Part shown: positions 17,401-26,346 of the stretch, one piece after another | How positions within the stretch are numbered: the first letter of the stretch is position 1 | Layout: each line of letters opens with the position of its first letter | IMG/VR virus record: IMGVR_UViG_3300044624_000829 | Span: 1 to 55,092 of that record | Direction: 5' to 3' (one strand) | Length of the DNA stretch: 55,092 bases | DNA from: a virus | Translations under genes and position numbers: made by a program | The notes under the pieces: generated by a model | The model's database searches: none | What the model was told of the DNA's origin: nothing | What the model saw: only the letters and a program-made list of their open reading frames with translations

Positions 17401-19566
17401 TTTACGTTGAGATAAATTTCTAACCTTATCTCCTGTAAACAACATTTCTTCTTTTAACTCATCCCAAGCTAATATATCAAGTACAGCTTCTTGTTTTTCT
17501 TCTGGACTTAATCTATCATTTCTAAAAACTGCATCAACGTTACCTTTTGAAGGCATTTCCTCTTCAATGCGGTCATATTCTTCTTTTAATTTTAAAATAT
17601 CTTTTTTACGCTGTTTGATCTTATCGTAATATTCTTGTTTGTTTTCTTCAGTAATATCTATTCTATCTAAAGATTCATTTAATTCTTTTGCTGAATGTTT
17701 AAGCATTTGATCTAAATGGTCTACTAATTCTCCATGCATCCCTGTTTTAAACATTGACCGCATACCTAACCTAAAGATTTCTGCTTTATTATCCTCAAAG
17801 AATTTTTGATCACCATTACGAGCAGCTTCTAGCATTTTTTCACGTAGTCCAGTCATTCGGTGTACAGGACTAGTGATATCTACTTCTAATGCTATACCTT
17901 GCTTTTTACTAATTTCCGTTAAAAACTCTGCTGTTTTTTGACGTTCTTCTAAAAGATTCTTATAATTCTTTTTTCCTTCTTTCGTCCATGCATTATATTC
18001 AGAACCAAAGCCTCTTTCTCCAAAACTATATTCACTAACAACCTTAGTAGCAAAGTTTACAGGAGAAGCAAAGATACCCATAAGGGCGCCAGACATAAAA
18101 GTTTCAATATTACTATCTCCCATAGAATTAGCCACCTGACTCCAATACGCACCTCGGCTCATATCAGATGTAGGATCTGTAATCATTTTACCATAGATAG
18201 GTATTTTTTTACCTTCTCCGTTTAATACAGGTTTGCCAAATACATCTTTTTCGTAACCTTTTATTTCAAACTTTATATCTCCATATTTTTTAGCGGCAGA
18301 TGAAATAATATCTTGTCCATATTCTTGAACACCTTCCATACTTGCTCTTACCGTACCGCCAATAACATTACCAAGTGTTAGTTCGGATGCTTTCTTTTTA
18401 ATATAATTTTTAACTGTAGGTGTAACAGCATTAAACGCAATACTTCTACTTCCTTTTCCAGCTACACTAAAATTATCAACCATACCAAATAATTTATTGG
18501 TAGGAGAAAATCCTTTTAATAAACCTTCAAAGGTTATGGCATTGGTAAGATAGATTAATCCAAAGTTTGTTTCATAAGCTCTATCGTAAGCTTTTTGCGC
18601 TTTTATATCAATAAAATTTTTAACACTTTCCGGCATTGATTGTCCGGGATTAGCTCTATTCCATTTTGCAATAGCATCCGTTGTAAGTTCATCTCTTACA
18701 AATTTTGCTTCAAGATCTGATTCTGAATGAGACATGTAAAATTTACGAGCATCACGGGCAATAGAACCAGCCCCCAAAAGAGTTTTTTGCAATCCATTAA
18801 AATCTTTTATTTTATCTGCACTACGTATAAAGTCTAATGTATTACCTAAAGGCATTAAAGCTTTACCAAATCCTCCAACACCTCGGCTAAGAGAACCTAC
18901 AGCTCCCATTCCAACAGCTCCTGCATCTTTAGCTTCTTTATACCATCGGGCATTATCAATGTTTTTCATCCATCCAAAAACACCAACGGTATTATCTACA
19001 CCTTTTAAAGTTTTATTTGCTTTGCCTAATAATGATGCACCTCGAGCAACTTCAGCACCCATTGCTGGAACTGTAGCTCCACTTAATAATCCGCCTGATA
19101 ATGCTGTTGCGCCCGCTAATAATAATTCTTCAGCAGCAATAGATGAAATAATTCCTACAGTATATCCCGCAGATAACATAGTGTTTGCAAAAAACCCGGA
19201 AACACCACCACGCTGTGAACCATAATCTTGCATAATTTTGCCAAAATCTTTATGGTTTTCAGAACTACCAAAAGCACCAAAACCAAAAGTATCAGACATA
19301 CCTACGCCTGCAAGTTTTGTCATGCCGGTAAACCCTCTAGATATATCTTTAGTCCAAGATGTAGCTTGCTGGTATTTTTTTTCATTATTGCCAAAAGGAT
19401 TATAACCTAATTGACCATATACCTTACTACCGTAAGTTAAATATCTATCAGCTCCTTCTGCTTCAAAAGAAAATGTTTTACCTGCATTTGTAAACTGATT
19501 AAAATCAGTACTACTATTTTTTGCTATTTCATCTAATGATAAAACTGGTTTTGTAGGATCTGCCAT
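11407..19566 (-). CDS. Giant 2719-aa internal virion protein of unknown function
   Basis: A 2719-residue protein. A hydrophobic, small-residue region lies at about residues 125-180 (AGYTVGIISSIAAEELLLAG). Long charged coiled-coil-like helices run from about 540 to 900. Three acidic linkers (about 1275-1325, 1560 and 2500) split the rest into blocks; the first is followed by another coiled coil (about 1330-1410) and mixed domains. I looked for an RNA polymerase DxDxD, an HExxH and other catalytic signatures in the supplied translation and found none that I trust. It is encoded directly before the polymerase giant (stop and next ATG one base apart), so the two are probably made and packaged together. 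Confidence 0.75.
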   Translation of the reverse strand: MADPTKPVLSLDEIAKNSSTDFNQFTNAGKTFSFEAEGADRYLTYGSKVYGQLGYNPFGNNEKKYQQATSWTKDISRGFTGMTKLAGVGMSDTFGFGAFGSSENHKDFGKIMQDYGSQRGGVSGFFANTMLSAGYTVGIISSIAAEELLLAGATALSGGLLSGATVPAMGAEVARGASLLGKANKTLKGVDNTVGVFGWMKNIDNARWYKEAKDAGAVGMGAVGSLSRGVGGFGKALMPLGNTLDFIRSADKIKDFNGLQKTLLGAGSIARDARKFYMSHSESDLEAKFVRDELTTDAIAKWNRANPGQSMPESVKNFIDIKAQKAYDRAYETNFGLIYLTNAITFEGLLKGFSPTNKLFGMVDNFSVAGKGSRSIAFNAVTPTVKNYIKKKASELTLGNVIGGTVRASMEGVQEYGQDIISSAAKKYGDIKFEIKGYEKDVFGKPVLNGEGKKIPIYGKMITDPTSDMSRGAYWSQVANSMGDSNIETFMSGALMGIFASPVNFATKVVSEYSFGERGFGSEYNAWTKEGKKNYKNLLEERQKTAEFLTEISKKQGIALEVDITSPVHRMTGLREKMLEAARNGDQKFFEDNKAEIFRLGMRSMFKTGMHGELVDHLDQMLKHSAKELNESLDRIDITEENKQEYYDKIKQRKKDILKLKEEYDRIEEEMPSKGNVDAVFRNDRLSPEEKQEAVLDILAWDELKEEMLFTGDKVRNLSQRKENIKSDLKKNTKLTDLDVVALTNESDLAQQIDMLTTQVESNKEYKLDNTREHQQLVIKLDALKSLQESLTKFNDPKFDRSNATSVQKERDAMEDAFARYMLAVNTELNSMPDASALASDKNLYQRYKRRFASLFDFYRLDEESKELEYYADLLSNPEYSSQWLRANREMLVEFGKNKKAYIEKAIEAWQTREVSDDMLNELLENGIIFELDELDDLYDKGVMPSTLFDVNSKEEISAEKYKQAVKIIEKYYKKLKGKKLIGAKTGVRATRDKSKTDKRRAATIIKQYVGAKNKGVPVPIIDFVNNMMAYGNRYLSKSEIRILEKLQEYHITNQILSGNVILTDEAESPVSFNENGDLVLDVRFGAFDFARANYEINGVKYSSIAELDKAVNSNKITESQYDQGVRALRATPFEYIAISGIVQNVFVKRFQVDEELKNNITTLMDLAKTSHINNINNSNKDDQQKRMEIAQAETSDIFNNPLVFLTEAYANINFQNFLASTVNSTDVNQESLWRNLNNELRDELGANGIKGSLLDSILGITQLSIDEAIIEDTAESGPIQETDETDEVEEDEEPTPEEMEGEETAPVANVPPEEEVEEEQVTEEPAPVPVNLNELADRKKVINLKIKKLQQDVNGINSEINRTSRLKFRRIGQLEKQKLAIQKEVDTLIKELKSIEQKEKSVTETPTGAKPDLKTPVLNEEDDDSNQVVTSRSEFINLPLDLQLKLAAFYLNNNKGKAPLISIEKLQELQARDEKDIPDNVQGFLKKVSEDDAVAFKEAVFRGFNLLALQGDEKALDYLTDEQIQEIQDLMPTTSFINIIGEYNRNANKQPAPAVTETTEEEDEEENDEAKPLMLSAEAIKELNDANQRALDNIQEVFIDRNLRYTTTFINHLGEEVTITENSRTVLEQLINDTYSENGWANNINNIVGVEFEAIIGDRGTEAKVTITIDKVKITPQGNYQIYATRSDANKRYNILVGRSGMIYTFTETDTGIVSKAEDKVNYIVDFTTKASIVPFDPNRKEPKIEYTSPIQSVEDIQSVYPDIDLTTVFTTEQLNEFATELANATSIEEFKKLAEAFDQTLFDITEGFTDGLTFDIPVAEVKNPSSIDTSEITRMNQETETKLKEEGVDDLFIGATLPTGSAENAIPVTVDVINGIAVATYANEKTGLIDTVISGFSEENFVGYYRIYENGKPTNKWSSKFENKETGNAEVDNKKKENFKTMMSSVQERLPSDHKYTEKTSISTDGLRIWGNQIDRNTYQLEYDENGNLITDRVSINGDAIVNELGIDLNQDAFQNTNVKTPNIKVKTQEEFEKVKAALLPYLQKFGLNENNIYWKKPTGPVAQTGSVVQIDLPVLSPVNKSKSTTTSSFTTPIDFSTLGTLKTEDQLKQSSGVPADEFDEVTSNVKYNWNYLDTSKHNYEGTNKGYASRFSTWSINKRDLAYLRNFQISLFGLEHLDFVDAVLKYLSNGSRLAETVSKFNVKNKSVTQVEDYVRTQLNNAANNRAITSELVNALNKKLNAVRSNLTIAWSESKRKVGNYGITTKTQAQIDTMQQQQDKLDTKSTKLSRKEQALLVDTGNDVRALVLKWFIKGGKINSSVIQKLLGNTKSLKGPKSIKAESAARMSILNNTTGVTLDGLAHIIWENRTEAMNFDTEDAKKEVVDVILRFGGISKMIDELINTYGQPEIETEETEEEKRNREFKEAEEQEAYEYNQILNAYWESEGSNVNQIYLDFEATTLGQILNGTYQGTREDLANDVERRAYDEIYKDTTKKPDVEEDVEEEDFVPKTAIDPIVKKVREYDVNTISGMNPAQKVGTMFNLITANSKFEDLVYIYLSLYNTSTAYSDNQKNAVIRSIKYRLASFSNQIFSPSRTIKINEFQSSTDVVPAGVYEITPINTNTDQRVLFGLRNQLTNEIFQVEGITELFPSIADIYEPGSTLNTNPIDLSLNNNDVEIIKASFTDFFSNFNNIMSDVDKDLNEEDLRSQIAEQFKTCK

Positions 19567-19575
19567 TAGTATAGA

Positions 19576-22131
19576 TTATTTAAACTGATTGTTGTATTCT
19601 TTTAAAAATTGCATTGAATTTTGTACTGCTTGATCAATGGTCATATAACTACCGGGACCTAAGTAAATATCTTTTTCTTCTTCCACGCCCGTTTCAGGAT
19701 TAGTAACACGCGCAAATAATACTTTATTACCTGCAGCATCATTATAAATATATGAATCACGAGTATATGGCATAAGTTTTTTATCTTCAGATCCATACCA
19801 TTTTAAATCTTCTCTTCCCGTCATATCATACCATTTATCATCATCATCATTATACTCATTAGATGCAAACTGTTCTCCCATTGCTTTAGCTTCACTTTTT
19901 GGCATTACAACAGATAACGTTTTTTTAGTTTTGTTATCGGTAAACATATATAAAGCTTGACCAGAATCTCTTATTGTATTTACATAGGTAAGATCATATG
20001 TAGTTTTATCTTGATTTTTAAAAAAATTAGTTATAGTTGAACTTTTAACTGATTCTTCACCTTCATAATCTTTAATACTTTCATCAAATCCCCATTCACC
20101 TTGTTTTACATAAATTCCAGCATTAGCTTTTTCTGTTTGCTGAGTAATGAAATTTATTAAATTGGCAGCGTTTTGTGATTTAGGAACACCTTTTTGTAAA
20201 TTAATATTGCCATCAATTAATGAATAATTTCCTTTTGCTGTAAGTCCTGCCATCTGAGAAGCAATGGCATAATATTGAGTTTGTGAAAAGTTATCCCATT
20301 TATCTTTATAAGCGCCTTTATAATTATTATATGCTTTTTCTATGTTATCGTTAACATTACTTTTTGTTTGACCTCTTCCCTTATAAATACTTGAATAAAC
20401 ATTTACCTCATTTAATCCTTGTTTACCAAATTTTTTTTCTACTGCTGCTTGTGCTTCAACTTCAGGCGAATAAGATGTAAAATTTGTTCTTTCTTTTTTA
20501 TAAGCTTGTTCTAATTCTTGCGTATATAATTTTACAGAAGGTGTATAGAATTCACTTGAGCTACCTTTTGTAGGCAATGCTGACCAAAATTTTTCAAAAG
20601 ATACAGGATTGCCTCCTTTATCAAACATACGTTTATTAAATACTTCAGATAAACCGTCAGCTTTAAAATAAGGAACTACTTCTCCAATATCTGAATCAGA
20701 TAGCTCATTTCTATATTTATCTTTAATGTTTTTATCCTTAGTACGTCTTTCCATTTGCTTATCTAAAGCCATACCTATTTCTTTATTTAATCTAGCACCA
20801 CGCCAACCTTGAGCAGTTGAAACATCAACACCTTTTTGTTTTGCAAAATCTTCTAATTTGCTTCCATCAACATATTTAGGTTCTGCAAAATTATCTTTGT
20901 GTTTGTAGTAAAGACTTACTTTAGAATAATAACTATATCCAGGATCATCTATTAATTTTTCTACATCATGTCTAAACGCAGAACTTTGTAATAACTTTAC
21001 TTTACTTGACCAATCTTTGCTAACTTTTGCTAATTCGTCATATACAAGTTTAGTTTTAGCTTGAATATTTTTATCTTTACTTTTAAATCCTTCTCTTAAT
21101 ATATCTTGAACATAAGAATAAGATTTTAAAATATTATCGTTATATTTAGTTGTATTATCAAATTTTCCTTTAGCTGTAGGACTGTTTAGTTTTAATGACG
21201 TAGTAGCCCAATCTCCTACAAGTAAATTTAATTTTGCTTTAAGTGCTGGCGGTTTACCGTTTACAATCTTTAAATAAGCATTGTAACCTTCATGTTTAGT
21301 AGTAACTCGTTCATCTGCTTCATCAGTTAACGCATATCCAGCAATTGCACTTCCACCCGCTGCAACTAATCCTCCTATTATCATTCCCGGCCCTGTCCAT
21401 GATGTTGCTGCTGCACCTATCATAAATCCGGTTCCAGCTGTTGTGGCACTTTTTGCGGCACCAGCAGCTTTATCAGAAAGTATTCCATCATCTTCAAGTT
21501 TTATATTTGAACCTCCCCACTCACCGCGCCGTATATCTTGATTATTTTCTTGAAAATTTTGATATGTAATAAGTTGTTTATTTTTTGGATCGTATACATA
21601 ACGATTTGCATATTCATCACTTCTAACTTTACTACCTTTTATAGTTTTATCGTATGCTTTACTTGGATCAACATTTTCATCACCTCCCAATGTTTCAAAT
21701 GCAGCACGTTGAGATAATTGATGATATTGTTGAAACTTAGCAATCATTCCGTTAAGTTCTGTGTCCTTTTCATCAGACCAAACATTTCTATTAGTATTAA
21801 GATAAGTAGCAAGTTCTTTTCCCTGTTGCCATGTTTTTTGCCAATAATTTAAAGCTAATGCTTGTTTAGGATCAGCTTTCATTGCTTTAAATGCAGCTTG
21901 ATCTTTACCCTCCATTAAATTAAAATACATAGCATTAAGGGTTCCGCTTTCATCACCACTAAATAAACGTTTCCAATCATCATTACTAATATTTGAAAAT
22001 TGAGATTTAAACGATGATTGGTCAGGTTTTGGTTGTGATTTAACGCCTACAGTAGGTGGTGTGGTACCGCTTAATTGTCCTTGTGATTTATCACGTATAG
22101 CATCTATTCTTGCTTGAGTATCTTTATCCAT
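19576..22131 (-). CDS. Internal virion protein with glycine-zipper membrane-like segment
   Basis: An 851-residue protein, mostly charged and helical. It has one striking hydrophobic stretch at about residues 225-272 (AGTGFMIGAAATSWTGPGMI, then IGGLVAAGGSAIAGYALT) with small-xxx-small spacing, typical of glycine-zipper membrane insertion. This suggests a protein that inserts into the host envelope during DNA ejection. It follows the 611-aa gene by 22 bases and precedes the 2719-aa gene by nine. No catalytic motif seen. A pore or channel role is inference. Confidence 0.72.
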   Translation of the reverse strand: MDKDTQARIDAIRDKSQGQLSGTTPPTVGVKSQPKPDQSSFKSQFSNISNDDWKRLFSGDESGTLNAMYFNLMEGKDQAAFKAMKADPKQALALNYWQKTWQQGKELATYLNTNRNVWSDEKDTELNGMIAKFQQYHQLSQRAAFETLGGDENVDPSKAYDKTIKGSKVRSDEYANRYVYDPKNKQLITYQNFQENNQDIRRGEWGGSNIKLEDDGILSDKAAGAAKSATTAGTGFMIGAAATSWTGPGMIIGGLVAAGGSAIAGYALTDEADERVTTKHEGYNAYLKIVNGKPPALKAKLNLLVGDWATTSLKLNSPTAKGKFDNTTKYNDNILKSYSYVQDILREGFKSKDKNIQAKTKLVYDELAKVSKDWSSKVKLLQSSAFRHDVEKLIDDPGYSYYSKVSLYYKHKDNFAEPKYVDGSKLEDFAKQKGVDVSTAQGWRGARLNKEIGMALDKQMERRTKDKNIKDKYRNELSDSDIGEVVPYFKADGLSEVFNKRMFDKGGNPVSFEKFWSALPTKGSSSEFYTPSVKLYTQELEQAYKKERTNFTSYSPEVEAQAAVEKKFGKQGLNEVNVYSSIYKGRGQTKSNVNDNIEKAYNNYKGAYKDKWDNFSQTQYYAIASQMAGLTAKGNYSLIDGNINLQKGVPKSQNAANLINFITQQTEKANAGIYVKQGEWGFDESIKDYEGEESVKSSTITNFFKNQDKTTYDLTYVNTIRDSGQALYMFTDNKTKKTLSVVMPKSEAKAMGEQFASNEYNDDDDKWYDMTGREDLKWYGSEDKKLMPYTRDSYIYNDAAGNKVLFARVTNPETGVEEEKDIYLGPGSYMTIDQAVQNSMQFLKEYNNQFK

Positions 22132-22153
22132 AAGTTATATTTTATTTTAATTG

Positions 22154-23989
22154 TTATCCTCCAGCTGGACCATTTTGATTATATCCGCTATTATTACTTG
22201 ACGAGCTGCTTGAATTATTTCCACCTACTGTAAAACTAGTACCTGCATATTTATTACTTAAGTCAACAAGTACCGAAGAATTAGGATAATCTTGAGCCCA
22301 CGTTTTTAATTGTTTTTTTGCATAATCATCTAATGGTGCGCCCTCAAATAATACAGGTGTATTTACTACACCGCCGGTGCCTATTTGTTTTTCAACATAA
22401 GTTAATGCTAAACGATTTGAAGTACGTTTTTTTGCAAGTAATGTTGTTTCAGCTTCCTTATAACTATTATTAAATGTAGCTAATACATTTACATCTGTAA
22501 TACCAGCTCTTACTTGTTTAAGTTTTTCTGCTCTACTTAAATTAGGATTTTCTGTTATTTTTTTTAAGTCATCTACCGCATCCCATTCACCACCTTTCTT
22601 TTGTGCAATATCATCAAGAATATCACCCATCATAGTACCTGCATATGTATAGACATCTTCTCTCGCTACTTCATAACTTTGAGCTGTTTCAAAAGAGTCA
22701 GCTTTAAAATCTGGAGTATCAAGAGCAGCTTTTAATTCAGCTTTAATAACTTCTAATTCTTTATTATGCGCAAACTCTAAGTTTTCTAAAGCAACATCAT
22801 ATTCATGTTCAATACGCATTTTTGCTTTTTCTTCTAATTTAATAGTTTGTTCATAATCCTTCCATTTTAAACTATCTACCGTTTTAATTAATTCACCATT
22901 AAAAAGATTAGCAGATGTAATATCATCTAAATAGTCTGTAAGATTATTTAAAGATTGTTGACTATGCATATTTTTTTGTGCATTTTTATATATCTGATTA
23001 TAACCATCTACATCTAAAGCATTTTTATACAAGAATTGTATTTCTTCATACTTTTTAACGTCGTCTTGAGTTAGTTTGCCAGCTTTTTCGTCTTCTTCAT
23101 ACCCTTCTAAAAGTTGTTTTAATTGATCTTTATCGTGGGTAATCTCCGCACTTCTATTATTAAATAAAGTTTCTTGTTCTTCTTTAAAAGCTTTAGTATA
23201 ACCTACAGCCGCTTCGTTAAGCGTTTTAAATTCTCCAGATTGCATTCTATTATACATCCAATCATTACGTTGATTATATGCCATAACTTTATACATATCA
23301 TGAAACTCAGGATTCTTTTCATACAACTGCTTATACATTAGCAGCATAGGCTGTGTAATTTGATTACCATTTTTAGTTGTATATTGATAATCATCTCCAC
23401 TAATAACATCTTGTGTAAAATTAAAACCTCCCATCTCTTTAAGATCCTTGAGAGCTTCTTCCATCATATTATTGTACGGAATATATCTTACATCTTGCGC
23501 GCCTAATGCTTCATCAGCAGAAGCATTTTTAAATTCTTGACGTTTATATTGCATAAACTTTTCACCATCTTCCCAATACATACCACCACACTTAGTATGG
23601 TCAACGCAATTTTTAAATGCATCTGCTCTACGCATTTGAGATTGATAGTTCTTTGTCCATACCATATCTTTAACCATATAGTTATTAGTATAGAACTGCT
23701 TAAATACATTTTGTGCTTTACTTACATTAGAATCAAGGGAAAGATCCATTCCCGCAATTTTTTGCAAATCACCTTCAACTAATTTAAAAAATTCTTCTCT
23801 GGCTGCAATATTATCATCCCGTGTTAATCCGGAACTTAATATTGTACCATACATTTTACTTAGCTTCGCATGCGCCTGATCATACTTGCTTTGCCTCATT
23901 TGAAGCAATTGCATATTAAACTGTAACCCCGGATCTGGTGGATTTAAAACAGTTACTGCGTCGGTTACATTTTGTAAATACGTTGCCAT
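22154..23989 (-). CDS. Internal virion protein, helical
   Basis: A 611-residue, almost entirely helical and highly charged protein. Long amphipathic stretches run across about residues 270-460 (YEEDEKAGKLTQDDVKKYEE and KLEEKAKMRIEHEYDVALEN), and the tail is Ser/Asn/Gly-rich and disordered (NNSSSSSSNNSGYNQ). The profile resembles podoviral ejection proteins that build an internal core or trans-envelope channel. A 48-base AT-rich gap separates it from the preceding gene. Function is inferred from position in the cargo block. Confidence 0.72.
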   Translation of the reverse strand: MATYLQNVTDAVTVLNPPDPGLQFNMQLLQMRQSKYDQAHAKLSKMYGTILSSGLTRDDNIAAREEFFKLVEGDLQKIAGMDLSLDSNVSKAQNVFKQFYTNNYMVKDMVWTKNYQSQMRRADAFKNCVDHTKCGGMYWEDGEKFMQYKRQEFKNASADEALGAQDVRYIPYNNMMEEALKDLKEMGGFNFTQDVISGDDYQYTTKNGNQITQPMLLMYKQLYEKNPEFHDMYKVMAYNQRNDWMYNRMQSGEFKTLNEAAVGYTKAFKEEQETLFNNRSAEITHDKDQLKQLLEGYEEDEKAGKLTQDDVKKYEEIQFLYKNALDVDGYNQIYKNAQKNMHSQQSLNNLTDYLDDITSANLFNGELIKTVDSLKWKDYEQTIKLEEKAKMRIEHEYDVALENLEFAHNKELEVIKAELKAALDTPDFKADSFETAQSYEVAREDVYTYAGTMMGDILDDIAQKKGGEWDAVDDLKKITENPNLSRAEKLKQVRAGITDVNVLATFNNSYKEAETTLLAKKRTSNRLALTYVEKQIGTGGVVNTPVLFEGAPLDDYAKKQLKTWAQDYPNSSVLVDLSNKYAGTSFTVGGNNSSSSSSNNSGYNQNGPAGG

Positions 23990-24037
23990 TTATTGAATTT
24001 TATCAAAAGTATTAATTATAGAATAAACAAAAATTAT

Positions 24038-26344
24038 TTAGCCTAAGTAATTATCAGGATCATATTCTGTTGAACCAGCTCCAGATACTTTATATTTTTC
24101 TGAATGCATTGCCAAAGCCATTTTAGCAATAACCTCATCTGACGCGCTTGGTAACTCTGTACGAAGTGTTTCAAAGGTAGAAGCAATATCTGTAGTTTTG
24201 CTTGTATCAGGAAAGAAATCTTTTCCTTTAACAAACATTTGAATACCTGTATTAGGATCAGTTTTAAACTGTTCTCCAATTGCAGCTTCGCTATTAAGTC
24301 TATCTGCACGTTCTTTATGCATTGCTATCTCTTGCATAGCCACAGCATTATCAGCATTAGAAGCTGCTGTACGGTATTGTTGTTTAAGTATCGCCCATTT
24401 ATCAGCATTACCTTGCATAGCTGCCGCTAATCTATTTGAAGAGTTTTGAGCAATATTAGTATTCATATTACGTTCTGCATTATATGAAGCTACGTTCTTA
24501 TCTGCATATTCACTTATAATAGAATTCATTTTCAAATACTCTTGATCAGCTAATTGATTTGCTAATTGAGTTTGTGGAGAAGCAAACATTGCTTGTTGTT
24601 CACCACGAGTAGATGACATTGATTGTAATGCGCCTATTGCTTGATCTGGACTATAGTAAGCCATATCAGTATAATAGGTTTCAGGCATTGCTGTAAAAGG
24701 AGTAATAAAAGGTATATTACGTCTGTTCTTTTTAGCTTGCGCTAATGCTCTACGGTTTTCCCATCTATATTGCATATCAATAGGAGCCGGTCCTTCATCT
24801 GGTATATTCTTTACATTCCATTTGTAAAGTTCGTCCATGATTTTTGGATCCGGTGTAATAGCTTCTATTGAACCATCTGCTTTATAACGATAACCTTCAT
24901 ATTTACCTTGACCTCTAAAGATATACCAGTTACCATCAGATGCTTGAAAACCTTTTTGTTTTACTTCACTATCTAATTTTTGATATTCATCTCCATCTTC
25001 AATATCATAGATTTTAGTATATGGTGCGCGATAATGCCATAGACCATCATTAAAACCTTTAACAATAAAAGCATCATTTATTTTACCTTCGTCATAAAAT
25101 TTTCGCAAATCTGCATTAGTAAATTCTTTTCCATTTGATGGTACTAATTTTGCCTCCTTCAACATTCGTTGAAGTTGATTATTTGGACGATGGCTTTTTG
25201 TTGCGTTATTATCTCTATTAAGAAAATAATCAGCTATAATTTTTGGATTTTTAGAACCAATGGTTTGCACATCGCGAATACTTTGCTTAACCTCTTTTCT
25301 ATAATCAGTCTTATCTTTAACTACTTCAATTTCACCAAGCCCTAATACTTTTAAAATTTCATTTAATTGCGTAGCACCTTCCTTACCATAAGCTTGTTCT
25401 GGAGTATAAGGGCTATCATCTTCTCCCCATCTTTCTCCTTCTTTAGGCGCATTTATTTTTGCTTCAGTTTCGGCACCGTTTTCTACAAATCTTGGAACTG
25501 ATTTAGTTGGTGTTGCTGGAGTTGTTTCAGTAGGAGTTGCATCTGGAACTGAACCTGCATAGGAACTACTACCTATCATTGGTTCTTCCTGTATAGGAGC
25601 AAATTGTATATCGTAATTTTTACGGAATAATCCTTTACGATTTGCTTGCATGCCAATTATTTGAGGACCTTGACCAGTTTGATTATAATCTAACGCTTGA
25701 TTTAAAACATTTTTCATAAACCCTCTTGATTGTCCACCAAAAGCCATAGGTTTATCTTCTTGCTGATCTGTAGGAGCTTCTGTTATTGAATCAGAATTAA
25801 GTAATTCATCATAACTTAATCTAGTTCTTTCTAAGAATGGTTCAAAATGACGCGAATGATCATCTTGTTCTCCTTTCTTTTCTTCATGAAATTGCTGAAG
25901 AGTAAATAGCAAACTTAATTTATAATTAGCATCGGTAATACTTTTTTCTAATGATGTTTTAGCAATCTTATCAATGTTTGTATCTGGATCAGCTAACTTA
26001 TCATTAAGTTCAGATATATTATACTGCTTACTAATTTCTGCAAAAGTTCTAGCTTTCTTACCTTTATAACCAAATAGACCTAACATTTTTTCATCTGCTA
26101 ATTTTAAATGGTCAGAAAAGATTGCACTTCCTGCAGGTAAATCTAAGAATGTACCACCTTCGGAATGTTTCTTTCCTCCAATATTAGCTAACTCTTTTTG
26201 ATTGCCAACATTACCTGAAGTAGTTAAAACCGTTTCACCTTTCTCTGCTTCTACAGTAGCTTTATTAGGATCATCTCCATGAAGTACAGGACGACTTGAA
26301 GGTTTGACACTATTATTGGGATCTTTGACAAATTTAACTTTCAT
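24038..26344 (-). CDS. Internal virion protein with conserved N-terminal GG-rich module
   Basis: A 768-residue protein. Residues about 30-110 form a conserved-looking module (AEKGETVLTTSGNVGNQ, then KKHSEGGTFLDLPAGSAIF, then SDHLKLADEKML), which I associate with Bacteroidetes-phage virion proteins. A Thr/Pro/Glu-rich linker follows (about 240-310), then a mixed domain and a long Ala/Gln/Asn-rich helical region (about 560-720). One GG segment (MAFGG, near 199) matches those in the preceding gene. Together with its neighbours it is probably packed in the head or tail and ejected. No enzyme motif seen. Confidence 0.75.
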   Translation of the reverse strand: MKVKFVKDPNNSVKPSSRPVLHGDDPNKATVEAEKGETVLTTSGNVGNQKELANIGGKKHSEGGTFLDLPAGSAIFSDHLKLADEKMLGLFGYKGKKARTFAEISKQYNISELNDKLADPDTNIDKIAKTSLEKSITDANYKLSLLFTLQQFHEEKKGEQDDHSRHFEPFLERTRLSYDELLNSDSITEAPTDQQEDKPMAFGGQSRGFMKNVLNQALDYNQTGQGPQIIGMQANRKGLFRKNYDIQFAPIQEEPMIGSSSYAGSVPDATPTETTPATPTKSVPRFVENGAETEAKINAPKEGERWGEDDSPYTPEQAYGKEGATQLNEILKVLGLGEIEVVKDKTDYRKEVKQSIRDVQTIGSKNPKIIADYFLNRDNNATKSHRPNNQLQRMLKEAKLVPSNGKEFTNADLRKFYDEGKINDAFIVKGFNDGLWHYRAPYTKIYDIEDGDEYQKLDSEVKQKGFQASDGNWYIFRGQGKYEGYRYKADGSIEAITPDPKIMDELYKWNVKNIPDEGPAPIDMQYRWENRRALAQAKKNRRNIPFITPFTAMPETYYTDMAYYSPDQAIGALQSMSSTRGEQQAMFASPQTQLANQLADQEYLKMNSIISEYADKNVASYNAERNMNTNIAQNSSNRLAAAMQGNADKWAILKQQYRTAASNADNAVAMQEIAMHKERADRLNSEAAIGEQFKTDPNTGIQMFVKGKDFFPDTSKTTDIASTFETLRTELPSASDEVIAKMALAMHSEKYKVSGAGSTEYDPDNYLG

Positions 26345-26346
26345 AA

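Noticed and set aside
11407-19566. 2719-aa protein as a second RNA polymerase subunit
   Set aside because: No DxDxD or DPBB1-type lysine segments found; both polymerase barrels are already in the following gene.
24043-24309. Second minus-strand frame inside the 768-aa gene
   Set aside because: Overlaps the longer gene in another frame; Leu/Gln-rich translation typical of a shifted frame.
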